Shown here piece by piece: positions 26,419 through 35,282 of a stretch of DNA of 64,000 bases. Numbering within the stretch: the first letter of the stretch is position 1; the number at the start of each line of letters is the position of its first letter. The notes below the pieces were generated by a model that searched no databases, was not told the DNA's origin, and saw only the letters and a list, made by a program, of their open reading frames with translations. Source of the DNA: Spartobacteria bacterium (GTDB lineage: Bacteria > Verrucomicrobiota > Verrucomicrobiia > Chthoniobacterales > UBA10450); the NCBI GenBank assembly GCA_003167365.1, contig PMTM01000006.1:268391-332390 (forward strand), read 5' to 3'. Both the position numbers and the translations under genes were made by a program.

Positions 26419-27188
26419 CTACGATAGCGGCGTTATGGAAACGCCATTCTTTGGTATCGTATCGAAGGTGGCTTTGTCGATGTGTAAGTGCGCCATGACA
26501 AGTTCCGGCGGGGTGTGAGCCAGCCACTCCGAGAATGAAAGGTCCTGAAAGCGATCGGCCTTGAATATCTCGAGGAACACCAAAACGGTGTCGCCCGTGT
26601 TCTCGACGTAGTGCAGCAAGCTCTTCTGCACGTATCCGACTCTCCCTCCTGAAAGTCCATTGTCCGAGCTTTGTTGCCGGTCGCCACCACAGTCATTCGT
26701 CCCTTGCCGGCGATAAAATACTGCCACTCGTCCGCGTTCGGGTGCCAGTGCAGTTCCCGCATTCCGTCCGGATGAACGGTGACCATCGCCATCGCTGTGG
26801 TTGAGACTTTGAAATTGCTCGAATCGACGATGCGCACCTCGCCCCCTTTCGTCTGCTTCGTCGGCGGCATTTCCATCGTGCGAAAAGCAAAATCCTTTGG
26901 TGATTTTCCAAGCGCTCCGGCCGCTGCTTTCTGATCGGCCTCTAGTCCTCCTGGAACATCCGCTTGGAGAATGAATAGCTCTTCTTTGGGCACATTCTTA
27001 AACGCTTGTTCGCCAACCCCGAAATTTTTTGACAACACCCCGGGCGGTAGATGCGCCACCGCGTCGCTCAACAACACCGTCTCTGACTCGGAAAACCCAC
27101 CGTCGTCGAACACGAGCATGAATTCGCAGCCGTCGGGATTGAGACCTTGGATCTTTCCGATGAAACTTCGACGAGTGAATGTGCTCAT
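26419..27188 (-). pseudogene. Oxalate-decarboxylase-like cupin, frameshifted
   Basis: From ATG 27188, with a GGAGATATT ribosome-binding site, the frame encodes a bicupin-like protein with a metal-binding HWHPNADEW (H-x-H-x4-E type). After TMDFQEG the frame becomes nonsense. The true continuation, VGYVQKSLLHYVENTGDTVLVFLEIF to NGVSITPLS, lies in another frame ending at 26419. One missing base near 26640 explains it. Oxalate decarboxylase makes formate and CO2 from oxalate, which fits the OFA transporter next to it. The gene is either a recent pseudogene or an assembly error; all other parts look conserved. Confidence 0.85.
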
Positions 27189-27203
27189 AATATCTCCTGA
27201 AGG

Positions 27204-27231
27204 TTTTGAGTTTGGGTTTCGGGTTTGAAGT
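27204..27231. repeat. Degenerate heptamer array upstream of the cupin gene
   Basis: Four 7-bp units, TTTTGAG, TTTGGGT, TTCGGGT and TTGAAGT, fill most of the 51-bp gap between the small membrane protein gene and the cupin gene. Confidence 0.6.
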
Positions 27232-27239
27232 CGTTCATG

Positions 27240-27506
27240 TCAGGCGCGCCAAACTTGGATGAGGATGAAGACCAGCACCGTCGTCAATCCGCCCCAAACA
27301 AGTAAGATCTCTTCCTCACGATTGTGTCGAACCTCCGGGACATCGTTCCGGACGTTCGGATCTCGATCGAAAAATTGGTGTCGCCTGCGCCAGATGAAAA
27401 CTCCGGCAAACAAAAAGATGATCACCGCGATGGTGAATGCGGCGCGCAGCGCCGGAACGCCAGCCTGTTCAATCACCGCTATCACAAGGGAACCGTTCGT
27501 TTGCAT
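27240..27506 (-). CDS. Small two-helix membrane protein
   Basis: 88 residues with two predicted transmembrane helices (LRAAFTIAVIIFLFAGVFIW and EILLVWGGLTTVLVFILIQVW) joined by a polar loop with RRRHQFFDRDPNVRNDVPEVRHNREE. No family is recognised. It is the first gene of an operon with the oxalate-decarboxylase-like cupin and the OFA transporter, and leader element D lies about 50 bases upstream. A helper role for transport or for a membrane enzyme is possible but unproven. Confidence 0.65.
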   Translation of the reverse strand: MQTNGSLVIAVIEQAGVPALRAAFTIAVIIFLFAGVFIWRRRHQFFDRDPNVRNDVPEVRHNREEEILLVWGGLTTVLVFILIQVWRA

Positions 27507-27536
27507 GCGAAAACGAGTACAGATGCTTTCAATCGG

Positions 27537-27606
27537 TTGCTACGACGCGTTCGTAGGATTTTCCGTTGGCTCTGAAGGAGGGATTGCGACTCCCTCTTTA
27601 GGGGTA
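27537..27606 (-). promoter_or_regulatory. Leader element copy D, upstream of the oxalate operon
   Basis: On the minus strand, CCC-CTAAAGA-GGG leads into GAGGGA, then 28 bases (27590-27563) with an inner CTC-CTTCA-GAG hairpin, then AAAATCC at 27562-27556. It ends about 30 bases before the ATG at 27506. Confidence 0.8.
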
Positions 27607-27645
27607 AACACAGAGATCGAGAGCCTCGCGATCTTGGTGTCGTCG

Positions 27646-28632
27646 CTAGTAGTGTTCCGCAGCGAAGACAGATTCCGGATCGGAGCCGGAAACTTTGCCC
27701 ACCGCAATCCAGCCGAAGCGACTAACCAGCGCGCCGATCAAGAATGAAATCGCCGCGAATGGAACGAGGGAGAACAACCGCAGAACAAGAGCAAGCGGAC
27801 CGGTCAGGATCTCGCCGATGCGAATTAGCCAACCCGAAGCGTGTTCGTGGATCGCACGATCGGCGGCTCCATGTTTGTCGACGCTAAGCCAGATCAAAAG
27901 CGCCGACTCGACTGCGGCGGCGTAGTACCCGAGTGCGTTGAGCGCCGCGATGCGATGGCCGAGCAATTCCAACAATGCGGCCGCAGATCCTAATCCGGCC
28001 GTGCCAAAATGAATCGGCAAAAGCACGCGATGCAAAAACCACGCCGGGATTGCAGTCGCGCCGATCAACACGCCGGTGTAGGTGGCGAGCAACATTCCGA
28101 AAATTGCCGACCCGAAGATGAGAAAGCTGGCGGCAATGCGAAGCAACTGATCCATCGGCCCGGTGAAAACTTGAAGGGCATGAAGTTCGAGCGCGATCAA
28201 ACCGGGAACGACGCACGTAATAAACATCACCAGGATCCAAACGCCCATCGACATGGCCGATTGAGGTTTGAAAACTCGCAGCATGTTGATGAAAAGGCGC
28301 GGGCGGCCGAGGTCCATAATCAGCAAAATCGGTGAGAGGATTGAGCCGGCCGCGGCCAGCCACATGGCGGCGCGCGCAAGATCGACATGGTGAAATGTGA
28401 ACGCTGCGCTCGCGATCACCGCCGACATTCCGCCGGCGCCGCCGATGAAAAAATAGAACGGGATTTCCCACGTCCAAACCGGCGGTTTCACCACGGGCTG
28501 ACCGTAGTAACCCGGCTGGCGCGGAATCGGTCCGCCGGCGACATCGACGCCCTTGCCCGGAACGACACCGTCTTTCCACGCCTGCTCGCGCAACTCTTCG
28601 AGTCGCTTCTCGGATGGTGAATTGCTCGTCAT
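27646..28632 (-). CDS. Formate dehydrogenase membrane subunit, NrfD/PsrC family
   Basis: 328 residues from ATG 28632, which overlaps the stop of the iron-sulfur subunit gene as ATGA; the longer frame to 28701 lies within that gene. It has about eight transmembrane helices and typical NrfD features (WTWEIPFYFFIGGAGGMSAVIA, SILSPILLIMDLGRPRLFINMLRVFKPQSAMSMGVWIL). NrfD-type subunits pass electrons between a cofactor-bearing partner and the quinone pool. Unlike FdnI-type subunits they lack haem ligands. It is the last gene of the fdh operon. Confidence 0.9.
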   Translation of the reverse strand: MTSNSPSEKRLEELREQAWKDGVVPGKGVDVAGGPIPRQPGYYGQPVVKPPVWTWEIPFYFFIGGAGGMSAVIASAAFTFHHVDLARAAMWLAAAGSILSPILLIMDLGRPRLFINMLRVFKPQSAMSMGVWILVMFITCVVPGLIALELHALQVFTGPMDQLLRIAASFLIFGSAIFGMLLATYTGVLIGATAIPAWFLHRVLLPIHFGTAGLGSAAALLELLGHRIAALNALGYYAAAVESALLIWLSVDKHGAADRAIHEHASGWLIRIGEILTGPLALVLRLFSLVPFAAISFLIGALVSRFGWIAVGKVSGSDPESVFAAEHY

Positions 28633-29495
28633 GAAAAAAAGGCGAACGCTGCCAACGCCGCGATGAGGGACGCAATTGCCGTGGCGAACGCAGAGGTCCA
28701 TGCCGATTTAAGATAGATGGTTGGGATCTGGGGCTTTGGCGGAAGTCCGTATGCCTCGGGTTCGCCGAGAATCAAAAAGAACGCGTGAATGCCCCGGACG
28801 GATGTTTCCGTCGGATCGTAAAGCTGCGCGTCGTTGTAACCACTTTGTTGCAACTGCTGCACCCGTTCGGCTCCGCGCGCGCGCAAATCATCGAGCCGAC
28901 CAAACACAATCGATTCGGTCGGACAAACTTTGGCGCAGGCCGGAACGAGTCCGCTCTTCTGTCGATCGTAACAAAATGTGCACTTGAACGCGCCGCCTGC
29001 GTCGGGAAGCGGCTCCGGCCGGCGATCGATCACGCCGAACGGACAGGACACAACACAATAGCCGCAGCCGTTACAAACGTCGTTCTGCACCAGTACCGAG
29101 CCAACTTCAGTGCGTACGATCGATCCGGTCGGACACGCCTCAAGACAGCCGGCCTCTTCACAGTGCTTGCAGACATCGGACAAGAAAACCCAGCGGAACG
29201 GATCTTCCGCCTCCGTTAGGCCCATTGGGCCCGTAATCTGATTTCCCTTTTGTCGGTCTTGCTCGAGGAACATGACGTGGCGCCAGGTCGATGCGCCGAG
29301 ATGGCCGGTGTTGTCGTAAGAATTTCCCGACCACGTAAAGCCGTCATCCGGTACCTGGTTCCATTCTTTGCACGCGACCTCGCAAGCTTTGCAGCCAATG
29401 CAAACACTCGGGTCAGTAAAGAAACCAACCTCGACGCGATCTTGCACGTAGGAATGCTTCCGCTGATTCGTGCTCTGGATTCCTTCGCCGATCAT
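28629..29495 (-). CDS. Formate dehydrogenase iron-sulfur subunit
   Basis: 288 residues from ATG 29495, which overlaps the stop of the catalytic subunit as ATGA. It has four 4Fe-4S motif groups: CIGCKACEVACKEW, CKHCEEAGCLEACP, CNGCGYCVVSCPFG and CTFCYDRQKSGLVPACAKVCP. A C-terminal transmembrane helix (SAFATAIASLIAALAAFAFF) anchors it to the membrane, as in FdnH/FdoH. It carries electrons from the molybdenum subunit to the NrfD-like subunit. Confidence 0.93.
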   Translation of the reverse strand: MIGEGIQSTNQRKHSYVQDRVEVGFFTDPSVCIGCKACEVACKEWNQVPDDGFTWSGNSYDNTGHLGASTWRHVMFLEQDRQKGNQITGPMGLTEAEDPFRWVFLSDVCKHCEEAGCLEACPTGSIVRTEVGSVLVQNDVCNGCGYCVVSCPFGVIDRRPEPLPDAGGAFKCTFCYDRQKSGLVPACAKVCPTESIVFGRLDDLRARGAERVQQLQQSGYNDAQLYDPTETSVRGIHAFFLILGEPEAYGLPPKPQIPTIYLKSAWTSAFATAIASLIAALAAFAFFS

Positions 29496-32400
29496 CGTGA
29501 GTCGATCTTTCCCTGGAGGCCATGACCACCAGCTTCTGGGCCGGGAGAGGCACCCGGCGGCGGTTGTTCCGGGTGCAAATTCGGCGGACCACCTTGCGGC
29601 ACATATTTTTTGATCCACTCCTCGAACGCCGGTCCGCGCGGCAACCGGCCCGGGACAATGTTGCAAGCGAGCGCCTTGGCCTCCATGATTGTGACATTTG
29701 GCTCGCCTGAAATCGGAACCAAATCATTAGTGGCGCCGCCCTTCACCGGGCCGGCCGAACCGAAATGAAAAGGCATCGCGATTTGATGCACGGTCTTCCC
29801 GTTGAGATGCACCGGTCGCATGCGGCGGCTAACGAGCGCCCGCGATTCGATTGCTCCGCGTAAGCTCACAATCGAAATGTAGTCGCCGTTGTCGATCTTT
29901 AGCTCGGCAGCGAGCTCGGGGGACATTTCCGTAAACAATTCCGGCTGCAATTCCGCGAGGTGACTAAGGAAGCGCGACATGCCGCCGGCCGTGTGGTGCT
30001 CGGTCAGCCGGTATGTCGTTAAGACAAACGGAAATCGCGGGTCGCCCGGCGGTGCAAACCGATTTTCCTGGCGGGTAAACCAATTGACCGCCGGGTTCGT
30101 ATCGCGCGAGTAAAGCGCGTTGTGCACCGGCGACTCGAGCGGTTCGTAATGCGTCGGCATCGGTCCGTCCTGCAAACCTTGCGGAACATGAAGCCGGCCG
30201 AGCCCGTCTTCGTGCAACATGAACGGCGCGTCACCCGGGATCGCATCAAGCCCGCTCTCGTTTCCGGTTGGTCGAAACTCCGGCGGCTTTTCGGGCGGAA
30301 AATCGGGGACGTCGACGCCGGTCCATTTGCGCTGCGCCTGGTCCCACCAGATCAATTTCTTGCGCTCGCTCCATGGCTCGCCGGTCGGACTGGCGCTCGC
30401 TCTATTATATATGATGCGCCGATCGCCTGGCCAGGCGAAGCCCCAGCCGTGCCCGAGATAGTCTTTCGAATTACGCGTGTTCGCTTTGTTAATCTTGTCG
30501 GGACCAAGGACGCCGGAGTAAATCCAGCCCCCGCTTGCGGTCGAACCGTCGGCCTTCAGTCGTGGAAAACCGTCAACCTGCGGACCGTGATGCGGCTTGC
30601 CGTCGCGATCGACACCGAAGACCACTCCGTCTGCCAATGTGGGAGGGGCCTCAGTGCCGCGACCGAGCGTGTACCAACCGTTGATCTCTGCTAGCACGGA
30701 CTCCATGTGAGGTTCCCCGTGCTCATCTTCCGGATACCACCAGTCGAGTGAACGCAACGGCTCGTCGAGCGGATCGTTCGATTGCTTCGCCTTGGCAATG
30801 AGTCGCAAAGCGAGTTGATGCATGAACCAACCTTCCGATCGCGCGTCACCCGGCGGGTTCACCGCTTTCTCGCGCCACTGCAGAAGGCGTTGCGTGTTGG
30901 TGAAGGCGCCTTCCTTCTCCGCGTGCCCGGCCGCCGGAAAAAAGAAAACTTCCGTTTCGATTTCTTCCGTCTTCAATTCGCCGCGCTCGATCTCGGGCGA
31001 GTCGTACCAAAATGTGGCCGCTTCAATTTCGACCATATCACGGACGACCAGCCATTTTAGTTTCGAGAGCGACGTTCGCTGGAACCTGGAGTTAGCCGCA
31101 GCCACCGCCGGATTCTGGCCCATCATGAACATGCCTTCCATTTTTCCGTCGGCCATGTCGTAGAGATATTCGAAGAACGAATGATTGCCGGTGAGCTTGG
31201 GGACCCAACTGTAGCCGAAGTCGTTTTCGGCTGTCGCGTTCTTGCCGTAATAGGCCTTCATCAAGCTGATGAAGTAGTTCGGATAATTATTCCAGAGACC
31301 GGTCGGCTTGGTTTGATGCGCAAGGTAATCGCGCAATGTTTCCTCGCTGCCATCGCCGCGCGGCATCGAAAGGTAGCCGGGCAAAATATCGTAGAGCGTT
31401 GGAATGTCGGTTGATCCTTGAATCGAGGCATGACCGCGCAGCGCCATAATTCCGCCGCCCGGACGACCGATGTTGCCGAGCAAGAGTTGCAGGATCGCCG
31501 CCGTGCGAATGATCTGAACGCCCTTTGAATGTTGCGTCCAACCGAGCGCGTAACAAATCGCTGCCGTTTTCTCGGGACCGGAAGCAGCGACGAGCGCGTC
31601 CGCCACTTTGTAAAAGAGCGCCGGCGAAATTCCACAAATTTTCTCCACCATTTCGGGGGTGTAGCGCGCGAAGTGGCGGCGCAACGTTTGCAAGACGCAG
31701 CGCGGATGTTGCAAGGTCAGATCGCGTTCCGGAAAACTGAGGCCGCCATCGCCGTTGTAAGCCCAGCTCTTCTTGTCGTAGGCGCGTTGCCCTTCGTTCC
31801 AGCCCGAGAAAAAGCCGGCCGCCCCTTCTTCCGTGTCGCGAAAATCTTCGCGCAGAATGCAGGATGCATTGGTGAAGTGCACCACGTAATCGCGGAAGAA
31901 AAGATTGTTTTCGATAATGTGCCTGATAATGCCGCCGAGAAACGCGATGTCACCGCCGGCGCGCATCGGCACCCAGATATCGGCCAGCGCGCTCGTGCGC
32001 GAAAATCTAGGATCGACATGAATAATAGTCGCGCCGCGCTCTTTTGCTTTCATGACCCAGCGGAAGCCGACCGGGTGCGCTTCGGCCATGGACGAGCCCT
32101 CGATTAAAATGCAATCGGCGTTAGCGAGATCTTGTTGCGCGGTCGTAGCTCCGCCCCGGCCAAAGCTGGTGCCCAGACCGGGCACCGTGCTGCTGTGTCA
32201 TATCCGCGCCTGGTTGGATATGCATACCATCCCCAGGCCAAGAGTGAATAGTTTTCGGATGAGATAATTTTCTTCGTTATCGAGCGTGGCGCCGCCGAGA
32301 TGACAGATCGCCGTCGTGTGATTAATCGTCGCGCCGTCTTTTTTATGAACGAACGTGCGCTGGCGCGACTCCCAGACGCGGTCGGCCACCATATCCATCG

Positions 32401-32764
32401 CGCGATCGAGTGGAATTTCCGTCCACTCTTTGGCGCGCGGCGCGCGATATTTCATTTTCGTCTCGCGGCGGTCGTGCGTGAGCAATTGATACGAAGCCGC
32501 GCCTTTCGGGCAAAGATTCCCCTGGCTGATCGGACTCTCCGGATCGCCTTCGATCGAAACCAGTTTGCCTTTCTTGTGGTAGATGAGCTGCCCACATCCA
32601 ACGCCGCAGTACGGGCAAATCGAGCGCGCAACCTGCGCGTCATCGGTACGCGCATGCATGGCCCGCGTCTTGGCCGACATCGCTTCAAGCCCGGTGCCAT
32701 CCGCCCGCTCACGAAGTTGCCGAATGAGCGGCCATTTTAAGAGCAAACCAGTGAGCGACACCAT
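29492..32764 (-). CDS. fdhA: Selenocysteine-containing formate dehydrogenase catalytic subunit
   Basis: About 1,090 residues from ATG 32764 (TTG 32773 is an alternative), translated through an in-frame UGA. It is a molybdopterin bis-MGD oxidoreductase with a 4Fe-4S motif (Cys50, Cys53, Cys57, Cys85). The in-frame TGA at 32198-32200 falls in NQARI-U-HSSTVPGLG, exactly where E. coli FdnG has its active-site selenocysteine, giving Sec189. A SECIS hairpin follows 11 bases later. The rest (GRGGATTAQQDLANADCILIEGSS to the C-terminal cofactor domain) is intact. It oxidises formate to CO2. No twin-arginine signal is visible, so the enzyme may face the cytoplasm. Confidence 0.93.
32168..32186 (-). promoter_or_regulatory. 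SECIS element of the formate dehydrogenase gene
   Basis: A perfect 7-bp stem, GGTGCCC pairing with GGGCACC, has a GGTCT apical loop and starts 11 bases after the UGA. The GGUCU loop and the spacing match the bacterial SelB-binding SECIS of E. coli formate dehydrogenase mRNAs. Confidence 0.92.
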
Positions 32765-32858
32765 ATTGTTCAATCGCTTAAGCAGTCGTGTTCGTTGTTA
32801 TCTTTTTCATGCCTGATGGTAAAGCGCAAATGATTCGCGGCTCGCCGATTCTTTCCGT

Positions 32859-33749
32859 TCAATCCACCCTCGCCAGGCTCTCCAATCCTTCCGTTATTGA
32901 ATCATCGAGATCGATCAGGGCGGCGGCAGTATTCTCATCGAGGTGTTTGACCGCCGAAGTCCCGGGAATCGGGAGTATTACCGGAGATTTCCGAAGCAGC
33001 CAGGCGAGCGCAACTTGGGCCGGTTGTGCCTGAAGGCGCTTCGCTGCGCGCGTCAGCGGACCGTCGTGTTTCGCGAGTTCGCCTGTGGCAAGCGGAAACC
33101 ATGGAATGAAGCCAATGTTTTCCCGGGTACAATACTCGAGCACGTCCTCGGAATTTCTATCGACCAGGTTATATCGATTCTGGACCGAAACGATCGGGGT
33201 GATACGCCGGACCGCCTCGATCTGCTTTACGTTGACTTCAGATAACCCGATGTGACGGATCTTGCCCTCGCGCTGAAGATCGACCAGCGCGCCGATCTGA
33301 TCTTCCATCGCAACTTTCGGGTCGATCCGGTGCAGTTGTAAGAGATCGATCCGCGAAAGATGGAGCCGCTTGAGACTGCCCTCGACCGCGGCGCGCAGAT
33401 GTTCGGGGCGGCCATCCTCAACCCATTTGTTAGGCCCGGGCCGTTGAAAGCCGGCCTTGGTCGCGATCAGAAGATCGGCCGGATATGGATGCAGCGCCTC
33501 GGCGATGAGACACTCGGCAACCATAGGCCCGTAAGAGTCGGCGGTGTCGATGAGATTGATTCCCAACTCCACTGCTCTTCGCAGGACGGCAATCGCCTCG
33601 GAATGGTTAGCCGGTTCTCCCCACACGCCGGCGCCAGTGAGTTGCATCGTGCCATAACCGAGCCGGCGAACGGGAATGTCGCCGCCGATTAAAAATGTTC
33701 CGCTCGCTTCCGCGGGCCGGGCGTTCGTCGTGGTAGAGGTCGTACTCAT
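32859..33749 (-). CDS. Aldo/keto reductase (second copy)
   Basis: 296 residues of the NADPH-dependent aldo/keto reductase barrel. Features are VRRLGYGTMQLTGAGVWG, the active-site segment GINLIDTADSYGPMVAECLIAEAL, the Lys in LLIATKAGFQRPGP, and the Asp/His region LLQLHRIDPKV. It belongs to a different subgroup from the 22661 protein. It starts 23 bases after dps and ends 94 bases before fdhA, so it may be transcribed with dps from leader element E. The substrate is unknown. Confidence 0.9.
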   Translation of the reverse strand: MSTTSTTTNARPAEASGTFLIGGDIPVRRLGYGTMQLTGAGVWGEPANHSEAIAVLRRAVELGINLIDTADSYGPMVAECLIAEALHPYPADLLIATKAGFQRPGPNKWVEDGRPEHLRAAVEGSLKRLHLSRIDLLQLHRIDPKVAMEDQIGALVDLQREGKIRHIGLSEVNVKQIEAVRRITPIVSVQNRYNLVDRNSEDVLEYCTRENIGFIPWFPLATGELAKHDGPLTRAAKRLQAQPAQVALAWLLRKSPVILPIPGTSAVKHLDENTAAALIDLDDSITEGLESLARVD

Positions 33750-33772
33750 ATATGTAAGTGCGATTTCCTCGA

Positions 33773-34306
33773 CTAAGAGTTGCGCCTTGTTTCCGATAAG
33801 AACCAGGTGCGACGCTCGGTCTCATCGATCCAAACTTCGATCAGACTCGCTGTGGCAACGTCACGATGCTCGTCACAGACGTTGTGCGTCTCACGAAGAC
33901 GCGCGGCTAGCGTTTTATTGTCGTCGGCCAACTCGGCGATCATGTCCGGTGGATCGACATAATCGGCGTCGTTATCGAGCACGCGCTGAAGACGCGAGAT
34001 ATGGCCGATCGACTTGATCGTAAGTCCTCCAATCTTTCGAATTCGCTCCGCGATTGGATCTGTCATGGCGAAAAGCTGGTCGCCGTGTTCGTCGAGAAGT
34101 AAGTGGTAATCACGGAAGTGCGGACCGCTCATGTGCCAGTGGAAATTTTTGGCTTTCAGGTAGAGCGCGAACACATCCGCCAGAATAGCGTTCATGGCGC
34201 CAGCAATGTCTTTGGTGGCCGAACGCGTGAGATCGGTCGGTGTTGCCAGTGGAGCCTCGCGTCTCTGCCGAAGCTCTGAAATTTTTGTCGAACCATTTCT
34301 ACGCAT
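33773..34306 (-). CDS. dps: Dps, DNA-protecting ferritin-like protein
   Basis: 177 residues from ATG 34306, preceded by an AAGGAAAA site. The ferroxidase region KNFHWHMSGPHFRDYHLLLDEHGDQLF has the expected ligands His56, His68, Asp72 and Asp76. The N-terminal tail is basic (MRRNGSTKISELRQRRE), as in Dps proteins that bind DNA. Dps stores iron using peroxide and protects DNA in starvation or oxidative stress. A full leader element (E) lies upstream, which anchors the stress interpretation of that element. Confidence 0.94.
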   Translation of the reverse strand: MRRNGSTKISELRQRREAPLATPTDLTRSATKDIAGAMNAILADVFALYLKAKNFHWHMSGPHFRDYHLLLDEHGDQLFAMTDPIAERIRKIGGLTIKSIGHISRLQRVLDNDADYVDPPDMIAELADDNKTLAARLRETHNVCDEHRDVATASLIEVWIDETERRTWFLSETRRNS

Positions 34307-34403
34307 ATACTTTTTCCTTTGTTTGAGTTTGATTTTGTTTTGTCTGAACCGCTGTAAACCGGGATCGCTCTGGCATATTCCGCAAAGCTATCGATCGCAG
34401 AGT

Positions 34404-34478
34404 GCTGCCGCGACGGCGCAAGCGTGGGGTTTTGAAATGCCACCGCCGAGGGGATGCTCGTTCCCTCTTTGGGGGTAG
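34404..34478 (-). promoter_or_regulatory. Leader element copy E, upstream of dps
   Basis: On the minus strand, CCCCCAAAGAGGGA is followed by 28 bases (34461-34434) containing CCCCTCGGCGGTGG. Then comes AAAACCC at 34433-34427, a one-base variant of AAAATCC, and CACGCTTGCGCCGTCGCGGC. About 100 bases separate it from the dps ATG. Confidence 0.8.
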
Positions 34479-34487
34479 ACTTGGTAG

Positions 34488-34531
34488 GGACATCGCGCTG
34501 CGATGTCCGCGGACGCCGCAGCGCGGCGTCC
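34488..34531. repeat. Double REP-like palindrome between leader E and the regulator gene
   Basis: Two perfect 9-bp stems stand side by side: GGACATCGC / GCGATGTCC with loop GCT, then two bases, then GGACGCCGC / GCGGCGTCC with loop AGC. They lie just past the end of the response-regulator gene (34569) and could also act as a bidirectional barrier. Confidence 0.75.
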
Positions 34532-34568
34532 TTACCCATTGTTGACAATTTCGACTAAAGCTCCGGTG

Positions 34569-35282
34569 TTACAACTGAATCAAGCCGCGGCGCGTAGCAT
34601 TCGCCACCGCTTCGGTCCGGCTGATGACATTCATCTTGGCGAAGATGCTTTTCACATGCGACTTCACAGTGCCTTCACTAATAAAGAGGGCCGACCCGAT
34701 CTCTTTGTTGCTTTTGCCTTGAGCCATCAGCTTGAGTACGTCGATCTCGCGTTCGCTCAACGTTTCGCCGCTGACGCGTCGCGCGAGTTTGGCGGCGAGG
34801 TGCATCGGCACGCAGGTTTCGCCCGCGTGCACCCGGCGAATGCAATCCATCAATGCTTCGCGCGGTGCGTCCTTGAGCAGGTAACCTTTGGCGCCGGCTT
34901 GAATGGCGCGGTAAATATCTTCATCTCCGTCGAACGTCGTTAACACGATGATCCGCGCTTTCTGGTCGTTGCCACGAATTTCTTTAAGCGCACCGACGCC
35001 GTCCAGCTCGGGCATGCGCAAATCCAGCAGCGTTACATCGGGGCGATGTTGCTTCCAAAGATCGACGGCTTCGCGTCCATTGCCCGCTTCGCCGATAACG
35101 GTCATGTCCGCTTTCCGAGTGATGAGTGAAACCAGGCCTTCGCGGACAACGCTGTGATCGTCGGCGATCAGCACCGTTATCCGAGATTTTTTTGCCTCTC
35201 CACCTTTCGGCGCTTTCTTCGCAGATTTTGGTTTCTTTGCAGACTTCTTGGAATTCACCGCTGTTTTCTTTTTGGATGTCAT
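34569..35282 (-). CDS. NarL/FixJ-family response regulator
   Basis: 237 residues from ATG 35282, which overlaps the kinase stop as ATGA. It has a Lys-rich N-terminal tail of about 33 residues (KKK, KKSAKKPKSAKKAPK), then a receiver domain (IADDHSVVREGL, phospho-acceptor Asp87 in LLDLRMPELDG, Thr in VLTTFD, Lys in LLKDAP) and a LuxR-type helix-turn-helix (SEREIDVLKLMAQGKSNKEIGSALFISEGTVKSHVKSIFAKM). It is the partner of the upstream kinase. The histone-like tail is unusual and may add nonspecific DNA binding. Confidence 0.94.
   Translation of the reverse strand: MTSKKKTAVNSKKSAKKPKSAKKAPKGGEAKKSRITVLIADDHSVVREGLVSLITRKADMTVIGEAGNGREAVDLWKQHRPDVTLLDLRMPELDGVGALKEIRGNDQKARIIVLTTFDGDEDIYRAIQAGAKGYLLKDAPREALMDCIRRVHAGETCVPMHLAAKLARRVSGETLSEREIDVLKLMAQGKSNKEIGSALFISEGTVKSHVKSIFAKMNVISRTEAVANATRRGLIQL

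Noticed and set aside
29492-32764. Formate dehydrogenase as two separate genes or a pseudogene
   Set aside because: The UGA is at the exact selenocysteine position and has a SECIS hairpin 11 bases downstream, so one selenoprotein gene is the better reading.
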